Origin: an uncultured Oscillospiraceae bacterium
Lineage (GTDB): Bacteria; Bacillota; Clostridia; Oscillospirales; Oscillospiraceae
Assembly: GCA_910587395.1 (NCBI GenBank)
Contig: CAJULJ010000006.1
Span: 17,421-81,420 of the forward strand
DNA: 64,000 nucleotides
Reading direction: 5' to 3'
Numbering within the stretch: the stretch's first letter is position 1; every line of letters starts with the position of its first letter. Under the pieces are notes generated by a model. It was not told where the DNA came from, searched no databases, and was given only the letters and a program-made list of their open reading frames with translations. Shown here in pieces: positions 34,842 through 43,989 of the stretch. The translations under genes and the position numbers were made by a program.

Positions 34842-35876
34842 TCACAGACCGGCCATATCCTCCGTGACCGGTTCTCCCCGCCGGATATCTTTCTCTGCCC
34901 CGCGTCCCAAAATCTCGGAATAGTATTTGGGCGCCAAGCCCTGCCCCGGCCGGATGCTGCGCATGTTTTCCGTCGTAAACGCTTCCCCTTTTTTGATGTC
35001 CCGGACCGCAAAGAGGCTCCGCCGGAATATCACATTCCCCTCGCCCGGCTGCGGCCCGTACTTTATCTGGCCGCGAATCTGCTCCGCCGCCCGGATGTCC
35101 CGCACCATTTGGGCAAATTCGGGCATCTCCATGCTGAACTCGCTGTCCGGATTTTTGATTGCCCGGGACAGGCACACGTGCTTCTCCACCACGCAGGCCC
35201 CCAGACTGACGCCAACCACCGCCGCCAGACTGCCCATGCTGTGATCGGACAAGCCCACCGGCACCTGAAAGCGCCGAATCATATCGGGGATATTGCTCAG
35301 GTGCATATCCTCCCATCTGGCCGGATATTCGCTGCAGCATTTCAGCAGCGCCACACGGTCGTTCCCCACCCGGCGGCACGCGTCCAGGGCGTCCTGGATT
35401 TCCTCCACACTCCCCATGCCGCAGCTCAGGATCATGGGCTTCCCTTTGGACGCCGCATACTCGATCAGCGGGATGTCCACCAGCTCAAAGCTGGCGATCT
35501 TATACGCCTCGCAACCGATCCCCTCCAGAAAATCCACGGCGGTAGGGTCAAAGGGCGTGGACAGGAAATCCACCCCGCAGGCCTCGCACTCCCGTTTGAT
35601 GCGCTCCTGCCACTCCCAGGGCGTCCCCGCGTCCTTGTACAGGTCATACAGCTTGTATCCGTCCCACAAACCACCGTGGATCTGAAAATACTCGTTGTCA
35701 CAGTCGATGGTGATGGTGTCGGCGGTATAGGTCTGAATTTTTACGCAGTCCGCCCCCGCCCGCGCAGCCTGCCGCACAATTTCCAGCGCGTTTTCCAGCT
35801 TTCCCGCGTGGTTGGCGCTCATCTCCGCGATGATGTAGGTCCGCCTGTTCGCAATTTTTTCCCACAGATGAAACAT
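34842..35876 (-). CDS. pseI: PseI, pseudaminic acid synthase
   Basis: 344 residues from ATG 35876 (AGGAGA ribosome site); the longer frame upstream overlaps pseC and is rejected. YIIAEMSANHAG, ADCVKIQTYTADT, LSTPFDP and VEKHVCLSR mark the NeuB/PseI barrel, and the C-terminal 65 residues form the antifreeze-like SAF domain (GEGNVIFRRSLF). It condenses phosphoenolpyruvate with the trideoxy sugar from PseG. NeuB-type sialic or legionaminic synthase is less likely given pseG, pseC and pseB. Confidence 0.92.
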   Translation of the reverse strand: MFHLWEKIANRRTYIIAEMSANHAGKLENALEIVRQAARAGADCVKIQTYTADTITIDCDNEYFQIHGGLWDGYKLYDLYKDAGTPWEWQERIKRECEACGVDFLSTPFDPTAVDFLEGIGCEAYKIASFELVDIPLIEYAASKGKPMILSCGMGSVEEIQDALDACRRVGNDRVALLKCCSEYPARWEDMHLSNIPDMIRRFQVPVGLSDHSMGSLAAVVGVSLGACVVEKHVCLSRAIKNPDSEFSMEMPEFAQMVRDIRAAEQIRGQIKYGPQPGEGNVIFRRSLFAVRDIKKGEAFTTENMRSIRPGQGLAPKYYSEILGRGAEKDIRRGEPVTEDMAGL

Positions 35877-35890
35877 CGCCTGATCTCCTG

Positions 35891-37084
35891 TCACTTCCGG
35901 TAGTATTCCAGCGCTTTCTTCACCGCGCGGATCACATCCTCCTGGTCCTGATCCGTCATGCCATAAAAGAGCGGCAGCGTCATGCTGCTCTCGTAATACG
36001 CCTCCGCGTTGGGGCACAGTCCCTTCTGATACCCCAGGGACTGATAATACGGAAACCAATAGACCGGGATATAATGGACGTTCACACCGATGTTCTCCGC
36101 CTGCATGGCGTCATAAAACTCCCGCCTGCCGCAGGAAAGGCGGTCAAAATCCAAACGAAGAATATACAGATGGCGAACCGTGCCGGCGCCCTCGTATTCC
36201 TTCTGGAGCTGAACCTCCGGTAGCTCCCTCAACATCTCGTCATACCGCCGCACCAGCTCCCTGCGCCGGGCGGCAAAGCGGTCCAGCTTGTCCAGCTGGC
36301 TCAGCGCCAGCGCGCACTGGATATCCGTCAAGCGGTAGTTATATCCCAGCATCTGCTGCTCATAGTACCAGTTGGAATTCCCTCGCTCCTGTAACAAGCC
36401 CGGATCGCGGGTGATGCCGTGCCGGGCAAGCATCGAAACCCGCCGGGCCAGCTCCGGGTCACGGCTCATGACCGCGCCGCCCTCGCCCGCCGTGATGGTC
36501 TTGACCGGATGGAAGCTGAAGGTGGTCAGGTCCGCGATGCTCCCCACCGCCCCTCCCCGGTAGCTTGTCCCAATGGAATGAGCCGCGTCCTCAATCAGAA
36601 GCAAATGGTTCCTTTCGCAGATGGCGCGAAGCGCGTCATAATGGCAGGGCGCTCCGGTGAAATCCACCGCGATGACCGCCCTTGTCTTTTCCGTGACGTG
36701 CGCTTCCACAGATGCCGGGTCGATTTCATAGGTTTCCGGATCAATATCCGCAAACACCGGCCTCCCGCCGCAGTACAAAACTGCGTTTGCCGTTGCCGCA
36801 AAGGTGATGGGGGTGGTAATCACCTCGTCCCCCGGCTGGATTCCAGCGGCCAGACACGCTATATGAAGGGCGGCGGTCCCATTGGAGACAGCGGTGCAGT
36901 ACGCGGCGCCGGTGAGCGCGCACAGCCTTCGTTCCAGCTCCTCCACCTTGGGGCCGCAGGTCAGAAAGTCGCTTTTCAACGTATCGACAACGGCTTGAAT
37001 ATCCGCTTCATCTATGTATTGGTGCCCATAGCCAAGTTTCGTCTTGCGGACCGGTTTACCGCCATATAAGGCCAGGCTCTGCAT
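35891..37084 (-). CDS. pseC: PseC, UDP-4-keto-6-deoxy-AltNAc aminotransferase
   Basis: 397 residues from ATG 37084 (GGGAGTG ribosome site). The DegT-fold signatures are clear: SNGTAALHIACLAAG, LLLIEDAAHSIGTSYRG and the PLP lysine in TFSFHPVKTITAGEGG; the C-terminus has the VHYIPVYWFPYY segment typical of PseC. It aminates the PseB product at C4. The pathway order pseB, C, (H), G, I, F is otherwise present in this stretch. Confidence 0.92.
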   Translation of the reverse strand: MQSLALYGGKPVRKTKLGYGHQYIDEADIQAVVDTLKSDFLTCGPKVEELERRLCALTGAAYCTAVSNGTAALHIACLAAGIQPGDEVITTPITFAATANAVLYCGGRPVFADIDPETYEIDPASVEAHVTEKTRAVIAVDFTGAPCHYDALRAICERNHLLLIEDAAHSIGTSYRGGAVGSIADLTTFSFHPVKTITAGEGGAVMSRDPELARRVSMLARHGITRDPGLLQERGNSNWYYEQQMLGYNYRLTDIQCALALSQLDKLDRFAARRRELVRRYDEMLRELPEVQLQKEYEGAGTVRHLYILRLDFDRLSCGRREFYDAMQAENIGVNVHYIPVYWFPYYQSLGYQKGLCPNAEAYYESSMTLPLFYGMTDQDQEDVIRAVKKALEYYRK

Positions 37085-37120
37085 AATACCACTCCCACAT
37101 GGACCTGCCGTCAAAGATTT

Positions 37121-38134
37121 TTATATTAGGTCTTTCCGCCTCCAGTGCCCATTTGCATCTTTTTGCAGTATCTCCTGATTTGCAAATTTGTCGGCAGTCT
37201 GGTCAAATTCCTCTTCAGTGATCCCTATTGTCCTGCAAAAATCGCGCTTGGCCAGCGGATCGCAAATCCAGTCAGAATCCCGTATCATTTGTTCTGCCTG
37301 TTCCTTGGTCAGGGCTCCCTCTCTGACCAAGCGGCAGGCAATATCCGACACCCGTTGAAACCCAAATTTTATAAATTTAGCCCATAAATGTATGATATAC
37401 CCTTTACTATCAATCTGAGAGTAGGAATCCGCGTTTCCTTGCCTTTGCCAATCATCAAGAAAATCATCCAAAGTTTTAAAGCCGATTTCCCTCGCTTGGG
37501 AAAGCGAATCGGAAATTGAGTAAGGCCAAATCGAGCCCATGAAAATTACTTTCAGCTTGTCATCACTGGCAGGATGAAATATCTCACATTCTTCGCTTTC
37601 GCCATACTCGAAAGCTGAGTTTTCACCCATAAATACAAGGGGAATCTCAAATGCTCTCGCAATTTCCATTGGCTTTGAGTAAAGCTGCTGCTCAATCCAT
37701 TTTAATGGATGAAATTCTTCAAAAAAATCTTTTTTCGTTTCTTTAATAAAGGTTTTCGGCGCACAACGGAAATTAATCAAATCGATATTATAGGTTTTGA
37801 CTAAATTATCTAAATTATATTTTCCCGCTTCGGACTGGGTGAATTCATCACATACATGGACCAACAAAGGCTTTTTCACGCCATGCACTTCTATCAGCCG
37901 TTTGACTATTGTACAGGAATCCTTCCCACCAGAAACTCCCACCACGCATTCCCACGGTGCGTTTGGGTTTTTATGTTCTGCGATATACCTTGTAAGCCAT
38001 TCTTGTCTTGATTTCCAGTCGATTTTGTCTTTATTATGACTATTTAGGCACGCCAAGCAGATTCCATTTTCATCCTTCAGATTTGGCCGCGTCCCTAATA
38101 TGAATCCACATTTTTTGCAGCGTCTGATCTCCAT
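37121..38134 (-). CDS. pseA: N-acetyl sugar amidotransferase (PseA/WbpG family)
   Basis: 337 residues. N-terminal zinc-ribbon-like cysteines (CKKCGF and CLAC) precede the PP-loop VVGVSGGKDS, and the remainder matches N-acetyl sugar amidotransferases such as PseA and WbpG. PseA in Campylobacter is needed to convert pseudaminic acid to its acetamidino form. The location between pseC and pseF supports the same role. Base composition here is noticeably more AT-rich than most of the island, hinting at separate acquisition. An ammonia-supplying partner (HisH/HisF-like) is not in the window. Confidence 0.85.
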   Translation of the reverse strand: MEIRRCKKCGFILGTRPNLKDENGICLACLNSHNKDKIDWKSRQEWLTRYIAEHKNPNAPWECVVGVSGGKDSCTIVKRLIEVHGVKKPLLVHVCDEFTQSEAGKYNLDNLVKTYNIDLINFRCAPKTFIKETKKDFFEEFHPLKWIEQQLYSKPMEIARAFEIPLVFMGENSAFEYGESEECEIFHPASDDKLKVIFMGSIWPYSISDSLSQAREIGFKTLDDFLDDWQRQGNADSYSQIDSKGYIIHLWAKFIKFGFQRVSDIACRLVREGALTKEQAEQMIRDSDWICDPLAKRDFCRTIGITEEEFDQTADKFANQEILQKDANGHWRRKDLI

Positions 38135-38152
38135 CGATGTTTTCCCCCAATA

Positions 38153-38869
38153 TTAAAGTCTTCCCAACTGTTTTAATAGGGTATATTTCTGCTCCGCAAG
38201 AACCCAGTCTGTCTCGTTATCGATATCCTGTGCCTCCAATTCTGATTGCAACATCGGAACCGTCTCTTTGCAAAACAATGTTTTTTCTTGAAGCAGTGCG
38301 TCCGTACGTACAAAATAAAACTGTCCACAATCATGATACAATAGTTCCAAATCCTGGGAACGCGCAGCTTCATTTTCCGGCCACATCATCCGCAATCGAT
38401 CATCATGAATTGTCAACCCCCGGAGCGGCGGATAGGAAAACGGCACCACCGGAACCAGTGCATCCGCCCCGCTTTCTTCCAACAAAGCAAATGCCTTTTG
38501 CAACGTTTCCCCTGTAATAAAGGGCGCCGTAGGATAGATGCAGCAAATGTGGAAAAACTTCCGCTCTATCTGGCGATAATTCTCAAGTACCTCAAGCAGA
38601 ACATTTACCGTGGCAGCATGATCGCCGGACGTTTCCGCACTCCTAAAAAACGGGACCGAAGCACCATATCGTTCCGCAATTAATGCGATCTCCTCGTCAT
38701 CGGTGGAAACCATCACTTCATCGAATATCCCGCTGTTCCTTGCTGCTTCAATGGAATAGGCCATAATCGGTTTTCCATGAAATGCTTTGATATTTTTGCG
38801 GGGAATCCGTTTGCTCCCGCTGCGTGCGGGAATTACAGCCAGTCTCAGTGCTTCTCCATCAGAAACCAT
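38153..38869 (-). CDS. pseF: PseF, pseudaminic acid cytidylyltransferase
   Basis: 238 residues. LAVIPARSGSKRIPRKNIKAF and KPIMAYSIEAA are the CMP-nonulosonate synthetase signature, with VMVSTDDEEIA following. It activates pseudaminic acid as CMP-Pse for transfer to flagellin. Its first 25 bases overlap the end of the methyltransferase gene; an internal start at the second half of MVSDGEALRLAV is possible. Context separates it from NeuA. Confidence 0.92.
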   Translation of the reverse strand: MVSDGEALRLAVIPARSGSKRIPRKNIKAFHGKPIMAYSIEAARNSGIFDEVMVSTDDEEIALIAERYGASVPFFRSAETSGDHAATVNVLLEVLENYRQIERKFFHICCIYPTAPFITGETLQKAFALLEESGADALVPVVPFSYPPLRGLTIHDDRLRMMWPENEAARSQDLELLYHDCGQFYFVRTDALLQEKTLFCKETVPMLQSELEAQDIDNETDWVLAEQKYTLLKQLGRL

Positions 38870-39477
38870 GTTAAATCATCTCCAGGGAAATACGAGTCAC
38901 GGTGGTAGACAAAACCGTAATCGATCAGTACCAAATCCGGAAATTTATCCAGCAATTCTCCCGCAAAATCCCGTTTGAACAGTACGGACTTATTTCCTCG
39001 GTACTCGACCTCCACAGGCGATGGATTATAATATTCACAAACCATAATATAATGTTTGCTGGATTGATAAAGGGTATCGTAAGCCTTCGCCAAAAGCTCT
39101 GGGCCCTGATGAATCAGCACGCCTTTTGTAAACACAAAGTCATACTGACGCAAGCGGTCGCCCTCATAGCAAAACGGCGCGTCATAGATAGAGCTGTGAA
39201 TTGCATTTACATATGGCAAGGAAGCCAATTTTTCCGCCGCTTTTTGATTGATCTCCACTCCTGTCAGCATCGCCTGAGGCAAAAGCTGATGAAGTGCAAC
39301 CAGATTGAGTCCGATATTCGCCCCGAGTTCGCACACCGAGTTTATTTGATGCGTCCGCTGCAATATCCTGGAAAACAAGGCGATATTAGATGCCACCAGT
39401 GCCGGACCATCGTTTCGCTCCACATAGCGATCACCGAATTCGCCCGCCCAAAATTTTTCCTGCAAACTATCCAGCAT
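38845..39477 (-). CDS. Pseudaminic acid biosynthesis-associated methyltransferase
   Basis: 210 residues. The opening LDSLQEKFWAGEFGDRYVERN matches the family of methyltransferases found only in pseudaminic acid clusters; the SAM-binding loop is VCELGANIGLNLVAL. The C-terminal NPSPVEVEYRG segment is also typical. It probably methylates pseudaminic acid or an intermediate. It sits between pseB and pseF. Confidence 0.87.
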   Translation of the reverse strand: MLDSLQEKFWAGEFGDRYVERNDGPALVASNIALFSRILQRTHQINSVCELGANIGLNLVALHQLLPQAMLTGVEINQKAAEKLASLPYVNAIHSSIYDAPFCYEGDRLRQYDFVFTKGVLIHQGPELLAKAYDTLYQSSKHYIMVCEYYNPSPVEVEYRGNKSVLFKRDFAGELLDKFPDLVLIDYGFVYHRDSYFPGDDLTWFLMEKH

Positions 39478-39521
39478 TCTATCCCTCTCCTAAACTATAG
39501 TTGATTCGCGTATATGCTCCG

Positions 39522-40514
39522 TCAGTGTTCTATTACACTTTTCAGCAATGTTTCGATATCCGATACAGACAGCCACTGATTATTTGTGCCTGAGGAGTAT
39601 TCAAAGCCACGCTGAACCGGCCTTCCGCCGGGCACAATTCTCCGCTCGTCCCACCACGCCATGTGTGGATAGACAATGAAATGTTTGTCGTATTCATACG
39701 TATGAAGCGAGTCTTCCTTTGTCACCATCACCTCATGGAGCTTTTCGCCCTCCCGGATGCCGACTTCCTTCAGGGTGCAGGCGGGCAGGATCGCCTTGGC
39801 CAAATCGGTGATTTTGAAGGAGGGAATTTTCGCTATAAAAGTTTCCCCTCCCTTAGATTCTCCTAAAGCCTTTATGACCAACTCCACGCCTTGCTCCAGG
39901 CTGATCCAGAAACGCGTCATCTCAAAATCTGTAATGGGCAGCTCAGTCTCTCCGGCCTCCACCAGGCTGCGGAAGAAGGGGATGACGGACCCGCGGCTTC
40001 CCGCCACGTTTCCATAGCGCACAATGGAGAAACGGGTATCGTTAAAGCCCGCGTACGCGTTGCCGGCAATGAACAGCTTGTCTGACACCAGCTTTGTCCC
40101 GCCGTACAGGTTGATCGGATTGACTGCTTTGTCTGTAGACAGCGCCACTACCCGCTTGACGCCCATATCCAAGGCGGCTTCGATGACATTCATCGCGCCG
40201 CTGATATTGGTTTTGATGGCCTCATTGGGGTTGTACTCGCAGGCCGGGACCTGCTTCATCGCCGCGGCGTGAATCACGTAGTCCACGCCGTCAAACGCGC
40301 GGCGCAACCGCGCCTGATCCCGAACATCGCCAATAAAATAGCGCATCACGGAATCATGCCGCATCAGCCTGTTGCGCATGTTGAACTGCTTGAATTCGTC
40401 ACGTGAATAAATGATGATCTTCCTGGGCTTATAATGCCGCAATACATAATCGGTAAAATGGTTCCCAAAGGAGCCGGTCCCGCCCGTGATCAAAATCGCT
40501 TTATTATTTAACAC
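39522..40514 (-). CDS. pseB: PseB, UDP-GlcNAc 4,6-dehydratase (inverting)
   Basis: 330 residues. ILITGGTGSFGNHFTDYVL and the KIIIYSRDEFKQ segment identify PseB/FlaA1; the VVALSTDKAVNPINLYGGTK region supplies the catalytic residues. First enzyme of pseudaminic acid synthesis from UDP-GlcNAc. It follows the Maf-like protein gene by 17 bases and leads the pathway genes in transcription order. Confidence 0.94.
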   Translation of the reverse strand: MLNNKAILITGGTGSFGNHFTDYVLRHYKPRKIIIYSRDEFKQFNMRNRLMRHDSVMRYFIGDVRDQARLRRAFDGVDYVIHAAAMKQVPACEYNPNEAIKTNISGAMNVIEAALDMGVKRVVALSTDKAVNPINLYGGTKLVSDKLFIAGNAYAGFNDTRFSIVRYGNVAGSRGSVIPFFRSLVEAGETELPITDFEMTRFWISLEQGVELVIKALGESKGGETFIAKIPSFKITDLAKAILPACTLKEVGIREGEKLHEVMVTKEDSLHTYEYDKHFIVYPHMAWWDERRIVPGGRPVQRGFEYSSGTNNQWLSVSDIETLLKSVIEH

Positions 40515-40531
40515 TGTGGCTATCTCCTAAC

Positions 40532-41689
40532 TCACTTCATTTTGTCTGCGTAATCGTCCAATATCTCACACTCTGAACGCATGAGCTCCGGATGTGCCTC
40601 AAGATAGCGCTCCGTGTACACATCACGGAACAGGCCCTTCAAGCCAACCGGATTGACAGAGATAAATTCCGTATCAGGGTAATGAACCGCCGCGAATCCT
40701 TTCAGCTCCCTGTACCCGCCTATCCACAAAGGAACCATTGTCTGGTCGCTGGCGCAGCCATTCTCCGTCCCATCGAAATGACCGTCTAAGGAACAGTCGC
40801 ACCCAACAAGCAGCACCCTCTTCGGACGGGTGTACAGCGCAAAATGGAGCGCCGGAAAGATGATGGAATGGCCGGCCATCAGAGGATAATACTCAATATT
40901 TGAATTTATTTTAGTGCCCGGCATATCCTGCGTATTGAAAAAAATCCGTCCGCCGTTTTCCTCGATAATATATTCCGGAATCTTGTCGCTGGAGCGGCTG
41001 TTTCTCACCGCGGTAAAAAACTTTACGAAGCTATAATGCTTTAGCTTTTCGCACCATTCCGGGATATAATGGCGTAAGAAATAGTAATCCAGCGTGATAT
41101 TCTCTTTGAGAAAACTCCCATTTACCCCAATATGAGGGATTCCTTTGATTTGCGTATAGTAGTTCAAGCTCGGGCCGGTACCCACGACCGCAACCGTCTT
41201 TCCCCGGTTGCACGCCTTGAATTCCGCGAAGGAAGCTCTATGGGCGTCCCGCAGTTCATTTGCCAGGCATGAGTACAGCAGGTTCTCCGCCAGGCGAACA
41301 GAGGCAACGTCTTCTTGACGCTTTCTTGTTGCTTCTGAAATTTCAGGTGTAACAAATTTTATTTCATGAAATCCCGCATTTTTGCAGTTAAGATTGATTT
41401 CATCCAAAGCTTCAAGCGCGGTAATCAGGACAACGGCTTCGGGAAAAAGGTCATGCCATGTCCGCAGGTTGCGAATTGGCAGATCCGTCTCTAAAAACAC
41501 TCCCTCATAGTCGGCGGTCACTCTGCTATTTGTGACGCCGCGCAATCTGTCCCCCAGCATCTGCATCAAATATGGAATCACCGCTTTCCCCACGGTGCCC
41601 GTTCCATAAGCGATCACATCTTTGCCATATAAATCACCCAGCATGCCCTGGTTCATTTCCGCACAAGTCCTTCCCTCATAAATAATCAC
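40532..41689 (-). CDS. Maf/DUF115-like protein, probable nonulosonate transferase
   Basis: 385 residues. Residues about 22-120 contain a recurrent Rossmann-like module (KDVIAYGTGTVGKAV). A DUF115-type core follows with VAVVGTGPSLNYY (167-178) and LVGCDCSLDGHF near the C-terminus. Maf proteins transfer pseudaminic or legionaminic acid to flagellin, and the position directly before pseB fits that function. It is shorter than classical Maf and has the extra N-terminal module, so the transferase assignment is inference from context and the GTGPSL motif. Confidence 0.65.
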   Translation of the reverse strand: MIIYEGRTCAEMNQGMLGDLYGKDVIAYGTGTVGKAVIPYLMQMLGDRLRGVTNSRVTADYEGVFLETDLPIRNLRTWHDLFPEAVVLITALEALDEINLNCKNAGFHEIKFVTPEISEATRKRQEDVASVRLAENLLYSCLANELRDAHRASFAEFKACNRGKTVAVVGTGPSLNYYTQIKGIPHIGVNGSFLKENITLDYYFLRHYIPEWCEKLKHYSFVKFFTAVRNSRSSDKIPEYIIEENGGRIFFNTQDMPGTKINSNIEYYPLMAGHSIIFPALHFALYTRPKRVLLVGCDCSLDGHFDGTENGCASDQTMVPLWIGGYRELKGFAAVHYPDTEFISVNPVGLKGLFRDVYTERYLEAHPELMRSECEILDDYADKMK

Positions 41690-41701
41690 GCCCGGATTAT
41701 C

Positions 41702-42892
41702 CTAAAATATGAACGGGTCCTTCCAAAGCACCCGACCGTCCTCAATGCCCAGGGCGCGCAGCCTTTCTTTGGCCTTACCAGCCGTATCCCTGTGAAAGGA
41801 GGCGATCACCACATACTCCCAGCCTCCTGTGAGCAGGCTTTCAACCGGGTGAACATTTCGGCCTTCCCGGCGGTAATATTCCCAGTCCTCATCTACCCAG
41901 ATGTCGATTTCACACATTTCAAATTTTCGAATCTGAAGCCAATAGCTTTGCCCGATCAGGCCCGCGCCGTATAACGCAACCCGCCTGCCTTCCAGCAGGT
42001 TTAAAAATGGGAATACAATTGTCTGATTCCGCGCCTGCGCGCAAAACCCCATTTTGCTGGGCGCCCGGTTCAAGAGTCTGGCAACCTTTCTTTGCAGCTG
42101 CGGCATCAAGGCTTCCCGGCGCGGGTGCGCCATGAATACCGGCTCCAAATTTTTATAAACGTCCCGGGCATCCGCCGTTGAGCGGTCGATATTTGACGCG
42201 TGGGAGCCAGACGCTTTTCTGATCCGGTAGTGATAACCGCAAATCTCCGTAATCAGTATTGATGAACAGGCTAAAATATATTGGCTTGTAAACACCAGAT
42301 CCTCTGAAACCGCCACATTTCCTTTGATGCCTCTGTAAATTTTCCGGGCTAAATCCGTTTTGTATAATTTGTTCCAGACAAACGGGGCAATCCCTGATTG
42401 AATGTGCTCGCCGCCTCCCGGCACCGAAATGTCAATCAGATGCTCCGCAATGAAGTCCATATCCTCCTTTGTCCTGTATGGACCAGGCGCCAGCAAATCA
42501 AAGGCTTCCTTTGTTTCGTTCTCCTCTTCCCGTTTCCAGCGTGAGATCACCAAATCAAAATCGGCTCTGCAATCCATCAAATTCTGATACATGTCCCGAT
42601 CAATATAGTCATCCGCGTCAACAGACCCGACATACCGTCCTGACGCGGCCTCAAATCCGCTGGCGCGGGCCCGAAACAGCCCTTTGTTTTCTTCGAACAC
42701 GATCAGCTTGACGCGCTTGTCCCGTTCGGCATACCGCCGGCAAATCTCGTCCGACCCATCTGTCGGCGCGTCGAGGACGATAATAATTTCTAAATTCCGA
42801 TATGTCTGGCTCAATATACTCGAAAGGCACTCATCCACGTAATTCCGAACATTGTAGACCGGCACCACAATACTTAGCAAATCGTCGGCCAT
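41702..42892 (-). CDS. GT2-type glycosyltransferase with C-terminal Rossmann-like module
   Basis: 396 residues. GT-A catalytic domain at the N-terminus (LSIVVPVYNVRNYVDECLSS, then VGSVDADDYI with the DAD metal motif). Residues about 305-395 carry the island's recurrent module, here at the C-terminus (RRVALYGAGLIGQSYW, then NVHPVESLL). It transfers an activated sugar to the growing flagellin glycan. It follows the coiled-coil methyltransferase after about 140 bases without recognisable signals and precedes the Maf-like gene by 12 bases. Confidence 0.8.
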   Translation of the reverse strand: MADDLLSIVVPVYNVRNYVDECLSSILSQTYRNLEIIIVLDAPTDGSDEICRRYAERDKRVKLIVFEENKGLFRARASGFEAASGRYVGSVDADDYIDRDMYQNLMDCRADFDLVISRWKREEENETKEAFDLLAPGPYRTKEDMDFIAEHLIDISVPGGGEHIQSGIAPFVWNKLYKTDLARKIYRGIKGNVAVSEDLVFTSQYILACSSILITEICGYHYRIRKASGSHASNIDRSTADARDVYKNLEPVFMAHPRREALMPQLQRKVARLLNRAPSKMGFCAQARNQTIVFPFLNLLEGRRVALYGAGLIGQSYWLQIRKFEMCEIDIWVDEDWEYYRREGRNVHPVESLLTGGWEYVVIASFHRDTAGKAKERLRALGIEDGRVLWKDPFIF

Positions 42893-43030
42893 GCCTTCCC
42901 CACCTCTCGCTTTCTGTCAAACCCGCGATCCTTTTCCTGCGGCGCCGTTTTTCAACCGGCCGCGCGCCGCTGCTTTCAAGAGCGTTCCGCTGGCTTTTGA
43001 ATTTCAGCTCCCCTGCTTTGCGCACCCCCG

Positions 43031-43957
43031 TCAGCGCCTTAAAAACAGGATGACATTGTCGCGATACCATTTCGCAATTTGATTGTCATTTTGGAAGTGC
43101 TGCTTGATCTCAACGGGAGAAAAGCCGAACCGTTTGAATTTCTCGATCCAATATTCCACCGGCTGCTCATTAATATGGTCGGTGCCGCCCTGCCCGGGGT
43201 GAGCGGCGGAGAACAGCACGGTATCCGAGCTGCCGGCAATATTCTCCACAAACGTATCAGCAGAATCCGAAGGCAGATGTTCCGCCACTTCCATGGAAAT
43301 AGCCAGGTCATATTTTTGAGGAACGATAAAGCGCTCCTCCAAATTCGTGGGTACAAAGCAGCGTTCCGGAATCATCAGCAGCTCCCTGGGCACATAATCG
43401 CCGTCGTATCCCAAAATGCTCTCCGCGCCCAGCGCCTGCGCCACCCACAGCCATGTTCCCGTTCCGCAGCCGAAGTCCACCACGCTCCTGTGCTGAAGAT
43501 GCTGGAAAACCGGCTGGAGAATATGCTGGGCAGAGACCATGGAGTGATACCTGTTATTCAAGTAGAAAATGTAGTCATAGTGTGACGATTGATTGACCGA
43601 TGTCCGGGAGGAATCCTGTTTTGTTTCAAACAGGATATTCCACAGCATCGCGTCAAAGCGCCGGCGGAGCAGCCGCTCCGTTTTTGAGATCCGGGCGTCC
43701 ATCGTGCGCAGCGTATTGTTCAATTCCGCGGCAGTGCCGGCCGTAATTTCCTCTTTCAGGCCGCGGCACAGCTGTGGAAGCTGATTTGACACCAATTCAC
43801 GCAGCTGCGCCTGCTGACCGGCCGCAATCGAGATCTGCTCCATACAGGACTCCAGCTGAAGGGACAGCCTGGCATTTTGCTCGGACAGGCTCCTCACCAT
43901 TTCATATAACGCGTCAAACTCGGACCTTTTGTCCTGATTTGTTCTCTTTTCCAACAT
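43031..43957 (-). CDS. SAM-dependent methyltransferase with N-terminal coiled coil
   Basis: 308 residues from ATG 43957 behind GGGGAGAG. The first 100 residues are long helices with heptad character (LSEQNARLSLQLESCMEQI, NTLRTMDARISKTERLL). The class I methyltransferase domain starts near residue 150 (VVDFGCGTGTWLWVAQALG, ILGYDGDYV, LAISMEVAEHLP). Such coiled-coil/methyltransferase proteins can be attached to glycosyltransferase complexes. The target is unknown. Confidence 0.8.
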   Translation of the reverse strand: MLEKRTNQDKRSEFDALYEMVRSLSEQNARLSLQLESCMEQISIAAGQQAQLRELVSNQLPQLCRGLKEEITAGTAAELNNTLRTMDARISKTERLLRRRFDAMLWNILFETKQDSSRTSVNQSSHYDYIFYLNNRYHSMVSAQHILQPVFQHLQHRSVVDFGCGTGTWLWVAQALGAESILGYDGDYVPRELLMIPERCFVPTNLEERFIVPQKYDLAISMEVAEHLPSDSADTFVENIAGSSDTVLFSAAHPGQGGTDHINEQPVEYWIEKFKRFGFSPVEIKQHFQNDNQIAKWYRDNVILFLRR

Positions 43958-43989
43958 ACTCTCCCCTTTTCCTCCGCTTTTGACGGACT

